The notes: generated from the sequence alone by a model not told the origin. DNA of 64,000 bases from Thinopyrum elongatum (GCA_011799875.1 CM022302.1:299719048-299783047), one strand, 5' to 3'. Numbered from the stretch's first letter, positions 47,669 to 57,970 are shown. Made by a program: numbers and translations.

Positions 47669-48060
47669 CCCTCGTCATCAACGAGGGCGGCCGCCCCTCT
47701 CATTCTTCCTACCGCCTCGTCAGGCCCAAGACTGAGCCGGGTTTGCTCCCCGTGAAGAAGGAGCACAAGGCCATGGACGCCGATGACGAGACCGCCCTCA
47801 AGTGGGCGAAGGCGGACTACGTCCGCGAGTAGATGGAGCGCCAGCGCCGGGCCTTCGAGGAGATCAAAGCTTGGCACCACGGACGCGAGGATAGCAGCGT
47901 CGTCATCCTCGACAGCGATGACGAGGAGGCGCTCGGGCCGTCCAACCCCCCGCGCATCGGCGACGCTGGTCAGGGGTGCAGCAGGGACGGCGACGGCATG
48001 CAGGGCGGCGGCGGCAATGATGAAGGCGGGTGGCGGCGTAGTATTGTCGTTTTTAGTTAG
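47669..48060 (+). pseudogene. Harbinger cargo protein, C-terminal part
   Basis: After the solo LTR the frame continues LVINEGGRPSHSSYRLVRPK, TEPGLLPVKKEHKAMDADDE, TALKWAKADYVRE, then an in-frame TAG, then MERQRRAFEEIKAWHHGRED, SSVVILDSDDEEALGPSNP and a Gly-rich tail ending at a TAG near 48058. VVILDSDDEE is a hydrophobic core followed by acidic residues and S, matching the pattern of a SUMO-interacting motif. The KK and RQRR clusters are basic. The stop codon and a one-base phase difference across the LTR insertion make the gene non-functional as read. Function is unknown. Confidence 0.65.
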
Positions 48061-48289
48061 TTTTAATTTATGTTTTTAAGTTTTTGTACAAATATGAATG
48101 AAAATCGCCAAGTTTGGACGAATTTTGTGTCGTGTTTGGTCGATTTCCTTTTCAAAAAAGGGCGTCTAGGGGCAACCTGGGGGTGGCGCCTGGGAACCCG
48201 ATCGCCCCCACGCCGAAGTTATCGCCGGTTCGCCCCCAGGCGCCACTTTTTTCTAGCCCCTGGGGGGCGAACGGCTGGAGATGCTCTAA

Positions 48290-48640
48290 GGAATTGACAT
48301 CTACCGGAAGTGCTCCTCCGGTCCAGTTTGTCACAGGCATAGTCCAAACCGGTGTAACCAACAATATCAAAGGGTGAACCCTTTGGATACCATATGCCAA
48401 AGTTAGGAGTATGGAGTAAATATCTCACAATTGTTTTAAAGGTCGCAAAATGGCACTCTTTTGGAGCCTCTTGAAATCTCACAAACATGCATACACTTGG
48501 AATTATAATCGGTCTTGAAGCACATAAGTAAAGAAAGGAACCAGTGATAGAACGGTATACCTTTTGATCAACCAGAGCATCATCCTTGTTGTGATCAAGA
48601 TGTCCATTCATTGGCATTGGGTTCTTATGCTTTAACATAT
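48290..48640 (-). pseudogene. Copia reverse transcriptase C-terminal fragment
   Basis: The minus-strand frame reads MLKHKNPMPMNGHLDHNKDD, LVDQKVYRSITGSFLYLCAS, RPIIIPSVCMFVRFQ, VRYLLHTPNFGIWYPKGS and STSGRCQFL. This is the standard copia RT end leading into RNase H. The catalytic YVDD region is missing because the element is truncated beyond about 48640. Decay is mild. Confidence 0.88.
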
Positions 48641-48659
48641 TCCACGTGGAACTTCTATC

Positions 48660-49560
48660 CAGATGAACAGGAGCCAAACCTGAAGGATAACAAGTGGTGG
48701 ATCCTCACCCAATTCTTGGATCGAGGTTTCTCGTTGTCCATTCATCTGTTCCTCCGAGATTTGTTAGTGTATTTCCACGCTCAACTTCATCACCTCGCAC
48801 CAAATGGCGTTGCACACCTCTCGTGCTTTGTCATGTTGTGTGAGGGGTCCTCAGTTTTTTATTGCACCGGGTGCTGTTCTAGTACATCTTTTATGCCAAG
48901 CCCCATATAATTGAGAAGGATGTCAAGAAACTTTGGATCCATACGAAGAATAAAGCAAACTACTTCGACATGCTGGCCCGACACAGTGAAGAACTGGTAG
49001 TCGACCTGGTTCTACCACGTCGAGCCAAGCACCACAGCCGGATCTAGGGGATTGTCACCCTATGCCATCGGAACACTCGATTAACATGAGGAATGGTCGT
49101 TGAAACTCTTCAAAGTGTAGGAGACGGAGGTGAAGATCGTGATGAAGCAGATCAGGGTCCTCACAAGCCAGGGCCTTACCAACAACGACATCGCCGCCAC
49201 CTGAGTTAGCCGACAGATTCATCCCCTCAATGCCCGAGTGACGCACATGTGGCAGTACTCGGGTGATGATGGCCTGGCGAGGACATCACCCCTAAGGCTA
49301 GAGGACAAGGTCTTTGAGATCCGAATGAAGCATCCTACCCATATCCGGGACAATCTTCGCTGAGAGGGACCAATGCGTCCACGCCAGAGCTCCCCAAGAA
49401 GTAAGTGTTTACTAATAGCGTTCTTTAACCCCTTCTGCAGCTGAACCAATAGACACCCCCCACTCTGTCGCCTCAGGATGAATCTTCCGAGATCGAGAGC
49501 AGGGATAAGCCAAGCGACAGGAGGAACTGTCAACGATTTGGTAAACTCAAATGACGACGA
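48660..49560 (+). pseudogene. Transposon protein fragment (PF04195/Transposase_28-like)
   Basis: The plus-strand frame reads KWWILTQFLDRGFSLSIHLF, LRDLLVYFHAQLHHLAPNGV and AHLSCFVMLCEG, the pattern of the plant 'putative gypsy type transposon' domain (PF04195, from memory). Decayed frames follow with KKLWIHTKNKANYFDMLA and SRQIHPLNARVTHMWQYSGD. Stops and shifts are frequent. These proteins are associated with large grass retrotransposons or CACTA elements. The fragment abuts the truncated copia. Confidence 0.6.
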
Positions 49561-50440
49561 GAGTGAGGATCGGGATGCTGCGAAGACCCATCTTCCTCCC
49601 CCGACTGCTCAGCCGCGGACGCGCAGGGCGGAGGGGTGAGATTGCCCCCAGCGAGGGCACTTACGACGGAGAACTATTAGACCCCTCGCTAGGGTAGCGA
49701 GCATAGCCGGAAGTACCAGAGGGGAGTTCGCACGGGGGTTTACCCAGGTTCAGGCCCTCATGGCGAGGTAATACCCTACATCCTGCTTTGATTTTTATTG
49801 ATATGGGAGCACCTCGTGCGAGGGGGTTACAAGAGGATGATGATGGTGACTAACGAGATGTGTATCTCATGGAATAGAAGCCATAAGATGCCCCTAACCT
49901 CACCTTATAAAGGGGACGAGGGTTAGGGTTTACAGGTTTCCTAACCGATCTCATGCGCGGGGGCTTCTCGGCTTGCATGCCAAGATGAACTTCTTGCTTC
50001 GAGTCGACCCCTTGGACTGCCTCCTGTAGTCGAGTTGCCGCCAAGCCCCGTGGGCCCTGACGCTGGCCCAATACCGGGCTTCCTGGCCGACGGGCCACCC
50101 CGGTGTATTGTACCGTCAGCAGCCCCGAGCTTGTCCGGAGTTTGGAATCTTGCGTCTTTGAGAATGAAACCCAAGCAGGCTCCTTTTGTATCGGTGGTAG
50201 GCGAAGTACAATCTTTGGGTCCGGCTTCAGAATCTTTGGGTTAGTCAAGTGTACGGCCTCTAGGGTGGCTTCAAGGCTATACATCTTCTGATCTCAGGAT
50301 GCGCAGATTCAGAGCTTTGTGTTCTTCATGGTCCTCGCCTCCGAGACTTCACGTCCTGCATCTTCATGGCTTCGTCGCCTGCGTCTTTGCGGCTTCGTGA
50401 GCTGCGTCTTCGGATGAAGTCCCAAGCTATGTTTTAATAA
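49561..50440. other. Transposon-derived non-coding stretch
   Basis: TTTACCCAGGTTCAGGCCCTC and the following AT-poor stretch resemble the flank of PF04195-bearing grass transposons. No terminal repeat or TSD was found and no gene is recognisable. Confidence 0.4.
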
Positions 50441-50516
50441 AGTCGAAAGTTATCAAACTGTGAAAAAAAAGTCAAAAGTTATCAAACTGACAATAAAAAG
50501 AGTCGAAAGTTATCAG
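50441..50516 (+). repeat. Three ~29-bp-spaced AGTCGAAAGTTATC repeats upstream of the STOP1-like gene
   Basis: Copies start at 50441, 50470 and 50501 (GTCGAAAGTTATCAAACTG, GTCAAAAGTTATCAAACTG, GTCGAAAGTTATCAGAAG), about 190-265 bases before the start codon. Each contains TTATC, the reverse of a GATAA box. A regulatory role is only possible. Confidence 0.5.
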
Positions 50517-50705
50517 AAGAAAATGCACGAAGCAAAAGAAAAAAAAGGTGCAACCAAACACGCCCATTGAATGGACCTGTTCAACTTCAAAAAAAAGAAA
50601 AAGAAAAAAAGAATGGACCTGTTCGCAAGAAGAATCGCAGACCTGGAAATCATCTAGCGAGGTCGTCGGGCTAATCGAAGTTGGGCACCACCGTTTATTC
50701 ACTGA

Positions 50706-51815
50706 ATGGACTCCACCACCAACCAATTCGCCGGCGCCGCCGCTGGCGCGTCATCGGCGAACACGGCACCGCTGCCGGCCATGCTCGCTGACGCCCTTAT
50801 CGGCGCCGGAGCTGGAGGAGGAGATGGGGACCCCAGCGCCGCTCTCCAACGGCTTGCAGCCCTCGGCGATCGCATGGCTGCTGTCCGGCTCCTCCTCGTC
50901 GCCTCCATTTCTGGGGAATCGCAGCCCCTCTCCTCCTCGGATATTCAGTCCGTGTCCTCCGAGATCTCATCTGCCGCTCACCTCGTCGTCCTCAACGCCG
51001 CCTCCCTCCTTTCTTCCTCCCTCCCTTTTCCCGCCCCATCTGCCCCTCCCGCCCCTCCCGCTCCTATCCAAGAGCTTCCCGCCGCGGCCTCCACCGCCGA
51101 TGTGCTTCCCCAAGAAGCTACCAAGGGCTACGATGTCGTGGAGCTCGATGCCGACGAGCTGCTCGCGGAGCATGTCCACTTCTGCAATATCTGCGGCAAG
51201 GGCTTCCGCCGCGACGCCAACCTCAGGATGCACATGCGCGCGCACGGGGACCGATTCAAGACCCTGGACGCGCTCTCCCGGCCCGGTCAGGCAAAGCCAG
51301 CTGATGGCCGCGATGTGCGCTTTTCCTGTCCTTTCACGGGGTGCAACCGGAACCGTGCGCACCGCCGCTTCCGGCCGCTCAAGTCAGCGGTGTGCGCGCG
51401 CAACCACTTCCGCCGCAGCCACTGCCCCAAACTCTACGCGTGCGAGCGCTGCGGTGGCAAGAAGCGTTTTGCTGTTCTTGCCGATCTCCGCGGCCACCTC
51501 CGCCACTGCGGTGAGGAGGCACAGTGGCGCTGCTCCTGCGGCACCACCTTCTCCCGCAAGGACAAGCTGTTCGGCCATCTCGCCCTCTTTGAAGGCCATA
51601 TGCCAGCCATGTCCCCTCCGAACAAGGATGCAGTGACAGCGACTACAGAGGCACCCCTTGATATAATGGATGAAGGAGGAATCGAAGACCGGGAAGATGG
51701 CGGTGAAGGTGCTTTTGATCCGGAGTTCTTCAAGGAGTGGATGGAGGAGTTCAAAGATGATGGTGTACCTGCTGGTGGCACAATCTGGCCTGGACGGGCA
51801 GCAGCTGGGCAATAG
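50706..51815 (+). CDS. STOP1-like: STOP1/ART1-family C2H2 zinc-finger transcription factor
   Basis: A single uninterrupted frame of 369 codons starts [10 protein letters not shown] and stops at TAG 51813. The C-terminal half has four zinc fingers in the STOP1 arrangement: C160/C163/H176/H180; C208/C213/H234/H239; C246/C249/H264/C268; and C276/C278/H291/H298, the last within [16 protein letters not shown], a signature of this family. The N-terminal part is Ala/Pro/Ser-rich low-complexity sequence after a helical stretch ([18 protein letters not shown]), and the end is acidic ([15 protein letters not shown]). STOP1 and ART1 are nuclear activators of acid- and aluminium-tolerance genes (malate transport, ion homeostasis). 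Which paralogue this is cannot be told; it is shorter than typical STOP1. Upstream frames overlapping the start are shadows. No stop or frameshift is seen, and it looks functional. Confidence 0.93.
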   Translation: MDSTTNQFAGAAAGASSANTAPLPAMLADALIGAGAGGGDGDPSAALQRLAALGDRMAAVRLLLVASISGESQPLSSSDIQSVSSEISSAAHLVVLNAASLLSSSLPFPAPSAPPAPPAPIQELPAAASTADVLPQEATKGYDVVELDADELLAEHVHFCNICGKGFRRDANLRMHMRAHGDRFKTLDALSRPGQAKPADGRDVRFSCPFTGCNRNRAHRRFRPLKSAVCARNHFRRSHCPKLYACERCGGKKRFAVLADLRGHLRHCGEEAQWRCSCGTTFSRKDKLFGHLALFEGHMPAMSPPNKDAVTATTEAPLDIMDEGGIEDREDGGEGAFDPEFFKEWMEEFKDDGVPAGGTIWPGRAAAGQ

Positions 51816-52504
51816 CCTGTGTTGCAAGTTCTGTTTGGGGTAAGAGCTTTATCTTCCTGCCTTTTTTTGGGGTACAGTTGAAACTTGTAGTATCTAAAAT
51901 AAACTGGTGCAAGAAGATATAAATATGGTAATATGTCCTCCAGGTTAACAATTACGCCAACAATATAAACCTAGACTTGATTTTTGTGGTTGAACTCAAG
52001 TACCTAGTTCTTGTATGGCATGCAATTTTAGTATTACTAATGTGCAATTTCAGGTGACTTGAGATTTAAGAAAAAAATCAGGCAACTGACAGTTAGAAAA
52101 TTTATTTTATTTGGGGTGAGTTTAGAGGAACTATAATATGAGTCTGTGTCCATATGCACTTGTTCTTGATTTTCGAAACTATACATTTTTTAAATTTTCT
52201 CAAAATATTCATGTTACCACAAAGTATTAACTTATATCCATGTACAAAATTTTGAGAAAAATATGATTATAGTTTTGCTGTGTAAATAGTAAAATGTGGT
52301 GAGATTAGCTGCATATCAGGATCCTGGTTCACCACACCAAATTATACGAGCACTTTGATTGCAAGGGGAAAAATTGTGCTTTTTAGTTGGCTAATTCCTC
52401 TGGTTTTCTGTTGTACCAAGTTTGTCTTGAAATACTTTATTGGATTATTTGCTCTGGTTGTTATTGACTTCTTGTATGCCCTGGATCACATATTACTATT
52501 AGTA
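51816..52504 (+). other. 3' flank of the STOP1-like gene, possible 3'-UTR intron
   Basis: GGTAAGAGC at 51839-51847 is a good splice donor 25 bases after the stop codon. A matching acceptor with a pyrimidine tract, CTGTCTTTTAG, occurs at about 54494-54504. The sequence between is AT-rich and non-coding with transposon insertions. Whether this is a spliced 3' UTR cannot be decided from sequence alone. Confidence 0.35.
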
Positions 52505-52560
52505 CTAGCAAACATGCCCGTGCGTTGCAACGGAGAAAAAAGTATCACACGCCACTAGTC
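52505..52560 (-). mobile_element. Helitron 3' end (minus strand), other end not found
   Basis: Minus strand: CCGTTGCAACGCACGG is followed by GCATGTTTGCTAG and a T. That is a short hairpin-forming palindrome (CGTTGCAACG) about 15 bases before a CTAG|T terminus, as in grass Helitrons. The element would extend to the right. I could not identify its 5' TC end. Confidence 0.5.
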
Positions 52561-54360
52561 TGGTAAACATGGCTAATGACCTCCATAGACCCATGTCCTC
52601 TATAGACGGGTTTGCACCTGTGTCACCGCTTAACCTTTTTCCCACCCTTGTCGATGATGGTTGCGCTGTCCCAGGATCACTATATGTCCGAACATGGTCA
52701 ATCCTAAGGCAGTGAGCTCGGCCACCGCACAACACACCTGTCATTGAACCGAACCTGTGCAAGGTAATGGCTAAAAACTTTAAAAATAATCTCGTTCAGT
52801 TGGACGCGAGGGCTGCCACCCTGGTCCATATACCATCCCTCGTAAGGATTGACTACAATCAGGAGCGAGAAAACAACACCCAAAACTACCATGCATTTTC
52901 TCAAGGTAACACATGCACCTTGTATTTAAGAAGTGAACCCAGGCTACAATGGCACCATCTTGTGCCGACCATTTCACACCTTCCAAATTAAGTCCATCTG
53001 TGCATCATATTGTGAGAGAAGGAATTTGAATGAAGTGGAAATCTCACCTTAAATACCGCGTCATTGCCTCAGCCATGTGTGAACTGAATATATGTCTGAA
53101 ATATCAAAAAAGCTTAAAATATCAGTGCATTAACAACTGCAAGAAGTAAAAATTCACATCAATATAGCTGCAACATTATCTCTATTCTCTGTTCTCTATA
53201 AGCAGCAGGAGCGCACACAACCAAAAATTGCCTAATCACAAATAGTAGCTAGTAATTTCAGTGTGTAAGCATCACCACACGTCCTCAGCATAGCAGTTCC
53301 TTTGTCCAACACTTCCATGCACGCACAATTGGGGAGCCACAATGCCTCCTTCTACTTTGGCTCTCCGTCACCACGGCGCCCAGCCCCTCGCACGGGATGT
53401 CCAAGGTGCCGGTTGCCTCCTCCGACGCATCACCCAACCCTGCCTCTCCCTCTACACAGCCTCCCTCCCAGCCCGTGCTACACGGCCTGTTGGCACCCGC
53501 CCAGCCCCACAACAACACAGCCAGAGGTCCACGTTTGCTCTGCACCTTGCTCTGTGCTGTTGCAGGCACTACCTGTTCCTCTTCCTTGTGTCCTGCAGCA
53601 GCGAGCTCCGGGACCGACGTATCTGATGGATGCTGGGGAGCCCGTGTTGGCCAGATCCCATGCTCACCCCAGGGGCAAGCTTGCATGGCCGCGTTGGCTG
53701 GAGAGCCATTGGTGTCCTTCACCTGTCGCCACGGTTGGCTGGAGAGCCGACTTATTGAGTTGGTGTTTATTTTTATAATAACCGACAGTTGGGCATGACA
53801 CTTGGCTTGAACTCAATGGGATAGAAGAGTTTTGTTCAACTGACCTCTAGCAAGATGTTTCCCGAATTAGATTCGGTTGTCATTTTCTTTCTTAACTTCT
53901 TTTGGACAAATGTGATTTCTCCACCCGGCTGTTCCACTTATTGAACTATGGTTGGCTTGTTCGTGCTCCCTCAGTGCCACTATCAGAACCTGTACTTGTT
54001 CTCTAGTTGTCCGCTATACTAACTTAACTAACACTCAGTTCACTGTTTACGTGTGGAAAATAACCTTTTTGTGATTTTGCCGCTACTCTCTCTGTTCCGT
54101 TACTCTACATTCGCTCCAGTCCGGATTCCGTTACTCTATATTTCTCTGGCTTGGCTTTGTTCAGTTGTACTGTTCATGAATTTATGCGGATATTCAACTC
54201 AGTAAGGAAGGCTAATATTGTAAATTTCTTGTTCTTGTCATTAGGAGTTACAATTGCATATTCCCTGAAATGGCACTCGTATGGTTACATTGTCCATGTT
54301 CCATTAGGACTTAGGTTGCTGCTGTAAATACATAAAGATACAGGGTATAGCTAACTGTTA
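52561..54360. other. Non-coding stretch, partly GC-rich
   Basis: 52561-53300 may belong to the Helitron. 53300-53780 is GC-rich with overlapping frames on both strands, none with a recognisable family or a convincing gene structure. 53781-54360 is AT-rich with no feature seen. Confidence 0.4.
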
Positions 54361-54441
54361 CTCCCTCTGTCTCAAAATGTAAGACGTTTTTCCATACTAC
54401 CAGAGTGTGAAAAAACGTCTTGCATTTTGGGACGGAGGGAG
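54361..54441. mobile_element. Stowaway MITE, 81 bp
   Basis: The ends are CTCCCTCTGTCTCAAAATGT and ACATTTTG-like TGCATTTTGGGACGGAGGGAG; the arms pair almost fully (AAGACGTTTTT with AAAAACGTCTT). The TSD is TA at 54359-54360 and 54442-54443. Confidence 0.92.
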
Positions 54442-54443
54442 TA

Positions 54444-55286
54444 TAATGTTTGAAAGTACAGTATATTATGATCTGATTGTCAACCTCCAATGCTGTCTTT
54501 TAGGTGTATGGTAACAGCCGCAAGGGGCATTGGCTGCCAAAGTGACTGAAAGAGGGGTGGGGAGATGCTTCTGAAGAACAACACAGAGGTTTCTAACAAG
54601 AGCAGTGGGGGCAGCCCTTGTTTGTATGGCACAGTAGTAGTCTGGAATCACTTTGCCAATCTCCTTGTCGCTCCCTCGTTATTCTGTACCTATTGTCCTG
54701 TTGGCAGAAGTACATCCCAGATGTTGGTTATTCGCTTGCGAGGTTGCAATGCTCTCTTTCTATCTCAACTGGTGCAAATAATATCCGGAAAAAGGGTGGA
54801 TTCGGAGGCACCGAATAATTAAGGTGCCAGTTGTTAAACTTGGAAAAAGGCATATTCACCGGAGCCTGACCTTGGTAGTTGATCGATCCTCATTGATTTT
54901 CTCCCTTTTGGAGGGTATCCATTTGCAGTGCTCTCCGCAAACTCTTTTTGTCAAATGTTGTTGGCGCGGCACAACAGCGACGGCAACACCACCGCAGTTC
55001 TGACCTGGCCTCGTTTTCAGATGTTGGATTCCTGCATTGTATTAGGCGAACATGCACGGCCCTAGGCAGTATTAGAGGATCGTCTTTAAAAAAGGGCAGG
55101 GCCTATACCTCGGTGATATATTCTAGTACCTGGTTGAGGACTGCTACACACACGATGGATTGTGCCCGATTTGTGGACGACAAGCTATAGGAGTCATCGA
55201 TCAGTTGAGTTCACGTGGGCCGCAGCCATCGATCGCCAGGTCGTCTGAGAATCCTCCAGCACGTTGTCGTGTGCATAGTAATTTCG
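54444..55286. other. Possible terminal exon of the STOP1-like transcript and flank
   Basis: After the acceptor-like CTGTCTTTTAG the sequence is moderately GC-rich to about 54950. No recognisable protein is encoded, so a 3' UTR is one reading. No other feature is seen. Confidence 0.3.
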
Positions 55287-55288
55287 TA

Positions 55289-55511
55289 CCTGGTTCGGTC
55301 CCCTTCGTATTTAGTGTCAAATTTTTGACTTTAGATTAAACTAAAGTCATGTCAATACATGTCATAAAAAATTATACCATTGAAAACTATGTTTAAATAC
55401 GAATCCAACAATATAATTATTTGTGACATGCACTAATATTTTGTTAGTTAAATCAGTGGTCAAAATTTAACACAAATTACAAAGGAGACCAATAAACCAG
55501 GACGGAGGTAG
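55289..55511. mobile_element. Stowaway-type MITE, left end truncated
   Basis: The right end GGACGGAGGTAG is followed by TA, and the left end CCTGGTTCGGTCCCCTTCGT is its inverse counterpart lacking the outermost ~10 bases. Long arms (TAGTGTCAAATTTTTGAC and GTCAAAATTTAACACAAAT) pair. The family is common in Triticeae. Confidence 0.75.
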
Positions 55512-55945
55512 TATTCCTCTATGTGTGTTTGATAGACTGCATCAAACCCAACCAGTAGTGCCGTTGGATGTGACTTTTGGTGTTTGGTTGAATGCAATCC
55601 TTGTTGGGCCGGCATATGACATGGTGCTTAAGGAACCCTCAAATTGGCATTTTTTTCTAGCCATGTCCGAGCTATACAACTCCAGCGCATTCGGTTGCTA
55701 ACATGAAATTTGCACATGTTCCATTGCACTCCCCCCCACCCCACCCATCCCCCGGCACGCGCCCCTGATGCCCTTTACATGATCCCTTCTAATTTACGCA
55801 ACGATGCTTCGATTCGAAATAAGCTCAGTATGAAAAAGATATGCATCGACGTTGTGCTTTCATTCAGACGATGGGTTACTAATTTTATGGATTGTAAATC
55901 TTTAATTTGTGCTAATATTTGGCGGTTTTCTTGGATAAATTTCAG
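55512..55945. other. Spacer, no gene
   Basis: Non-coding, with a C-rich run (CCCCCCCACCCCACCCATCC) near 55730. It leads into the tandem array. Confidence 0.4.
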
Positions 55946-56640
55946 TAAAATCTTCGCACCCGATCGATCGTTTTGAATTTTCTTTGATCATTAGCTTCAT
56001 CTCGATGTCTCACACGATTTTCGTGTTGCACGTTTTCTATTTCGAAGATCATAGACGGGCATATCTATATCACCTAGCGGACCACACAAACCTGTTCATG
56101 TGTGCATGTTATGAACCGATGAATTTTGAAAAATCTTCGCATCAATCGATCGTTTGAAATTTTCTTTGACCACCACTACTAGTTTTATCTTGCTGTTTCA
56201 CACGACTTTCGTGTCGTACATTTTATGCTTCGACGGTCATAGACGAGTAGATCTATGTCTTTCTATTGGACCACACAAACGTGTTTATGTGTGCATGTTA
56301 TGAACCGGTGAATTTTGACAAAATCTTCACATCGGTCTATCATTTGAAATTTTCATTGACCACTAGCTTCGTCTTGTCGTTTCAGACGACTTTCGTGTTG
56401 TACATTTTTTGTTTCATCAGTCATAAATGAGTAGATCTAAGTCTTCCTACTAAACCTCACAAGCATGTTCATGTATGCATGTTATGAACCGATGGATTTT
56501 GACGAAGTCTTTGCATCCGATCGACCATTTGAATTTCCTTTGACTACTTCGTGTTATACGATTTCTGTTTTGACGGTCGTAGACGAGTAGATCTACATCT
56601 CCCTATTGAATGTACAAACATGTCACACCTGGTCGCCTGA
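55946..56640. repeat. ~185-bp tandem repeat array, about 3.7 copies
   Basis: The phrase AAATCTTCGCAYC.GATCGATCGTTTGAA starts successive units near 55948, 56131, 56321 and 56505, a spacing of 183, 190 and 184. Each unit also contains GACTTTCGTGT, CGGTCATAGACGAGTAGATCT and GTTATGAACCGATGAATTTT. Copies are diverged (roughly 80-85% by eye). Confidence 0.85.
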
Positions 56641-56719
56641 AAATGAATCACGCCCAGTTGATCTTGTGACCGTTGGATGAGCTTCTGAGGGCTGCCACAC
56701 CTTCTTCTACCTTCTCTTA

Positions 56720-56969
56720 TCTATACCAATATAAAAAGATCCAAAGGGGAAGATCCAATTAATCTCGACCATCAAACCATGTCAATCCAACGTCCTAGAT
56801 TGCTCCAATGGTGAGCTCTCAACATGTTGAGCGTGCAATTGATAGCATACCAAATATCAACATCCATATTAATCTCATAATTAACACGTAATTGATATCC
56901 TACCTAATATCAACGTGCAGTTGATTTTCTCCCTAATATCAACGTGCATTGCGTGTGCTCATTTACTAG
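56720..56969 (+). mobile_element. Compact non-autonomous Helitron, 250 bp
   Basis: It begins TCTATACCAATATAAAAAG (5' TC) directly after an A, and ends CTAG followed by T (56966-56969|T). The imperfect hairpin ACGTGCATTGCGTGT precedes the end by about 10 bases. A|T insertion, a TC start and a hairpin-CTAG end together fit a Helitron. No coding capacity. Confidence 0.75.
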
Positions 56970-57970
56970 TATTCCATAAGGACCTCATTCCTTCTCTGCT
57001 TGCTTCAGCACTCCGCTCCCACATGAGGTAAGTTCAACACGTGAATAAGAGGTGAGCTTAATCATCAGTGCGCACGTAACAAATAGCAGCACACTGCGTC
57101 TAGGGAGCAAATACTTGCTACAAACAGCCGTGCGTGTTTTTTTCTCAATCAGGATGGGTCTCAGCAGGGCTGGGGAGGATGCAGGAGACCAAATGAGTTG
57201 CACAACATAATTTTTACCCTGTACCCACTTAGCGAGTCCCAACTCAGCCAGGATCCCGGAAAAGGAAAAATCATGCAGGCTACGCCTCCCTAGAATATTC
57301 TAGGGTTTACCCTGCTGGCGACTCGTCGGAGTGAAAAAATTTCCTGTCGATTCGCCATGATTTTCCTGTGATCGAGAGTCTGGGAGCGAGTCAAGCGCCT
57401 ATTTCCTTGTTCTGCATGGCGGATCCAGATCAGGTAGGATTAGGGAAGGAAATGGATGGAGTAGTTGGAGTAGGGAACGGAGTAGATGGAGTAGGATCGA
57501 CACTAGATGGAGGATCATGTAGGAGAGACTCAAGGGGAAGTAGTGATGTGACCCCATGTGTCATCGCTTTTTATCTCGTTAAGGTTATTTTATGACGAAT
57601 TATACGCTATGCGTGTTTTGGCCCTCGGCCATTATTGAGTTAAGAGAAATCTTATAAAAATCTCTACTGGCATGTGAGTTCCTGTGACTCGACGAAGAGG
57701 ATATTACGTGCGGAGCCTATACGGTTCGTCCATGTTATTCCTTCAAATCCAGGGGTTGATGTGTTGTTTTTGGGAAGTTTGTGAACATCTTCGTAAACAT
57801 GCAACTAGTTCTTGCCGCGATGGAGGTTTGTGCCTTAAAAGATTGGGCCAACAATGGACGGACCCTTGCCTTGAGGTTCGCCCACATAAAGTGGTATTCA
57901 GTGCAAGTTTGATCACGGTATAATTTTTTCTGGTATTTGATCCAATTGTTTGAAAGAGGTGACCTCATAA
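56970..57970. other. Gypsy-like 5' region, no clear gene
   Basis: Sequence leading into the gag remnants. It contains a run of GGAGTAG(G) phrases near 57450-57510 and a GC-richer leader around 57250-57430. LTR ends could not be fixed. Confidence 0.35.

Larger units (their letters stand above)
42332..48286 (+). mobile_element. PIF/Harbinger-type element with cargo gene
   Basis: Terminal inverted repeats GAGCATCTCCAGCCG (42332-42346) and CGGCTGGAGATGCTC (48272-48286) are perfect over 15 bases. The target duplication is TAA (42329-42331 and 48287-48289), the 3-bp TWA type of PIF/Harbinger. Without the inserted solo LTR it is about 1.7 kb, far too short for transposase plus Myb gene, and neither is visible. 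The GC-rich interior carries a promoter-like TATA box and one broken gene. It is therefore a non-autonomous, gene-carrying element inserted in the copia pol gene. Confidence 0.85.
19303..48640 (-). mobile_element. SIRE/Maximus-like copia element, shattered by nested insertions
   Basis: Read on the minus strand the surviving order is RT end (48638-48290), RNase H (42331 to about 41950), a long 3' non-coding region with purine tracts, the PPT AAAAAGGGGGAGAT (38205-38218), and a 3' LTR that starts TGAAAGTGCATC at 38204 and ends CCTACAACA at 19303. Removing the Harbinger element and its TAA repeat rejoins CQFL to RRSLIS in frame. The 5' part (5' LTR, gag, PR, IN, most of RT) is missing beyond about 48640. 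The long 3' region and multiple purine tracts fit the SIRE lineage; the name is from memory. Confidence 0.8.

Noticed and set aside
49561..50440. Possible LTR upstream of the STOP1-like gene
   Set aside because: The ACCCAGGTTC phrase recalls grass transposons, but no TG...CA ends or TSD could be found.
50548..51636. 362-codon frame overlapping the STOP1-like gene
   Set aside because: It is a +1 shadow of the zinc-finger gene, kept open by high GC; the zinc fingers are in the other frame.
53285..53798. Overlapping frames of 133-158 codons on both strands
   Set aside because: Pro/Ala/Ser-rich composition from high GC, no domain, no consistent gene structure.
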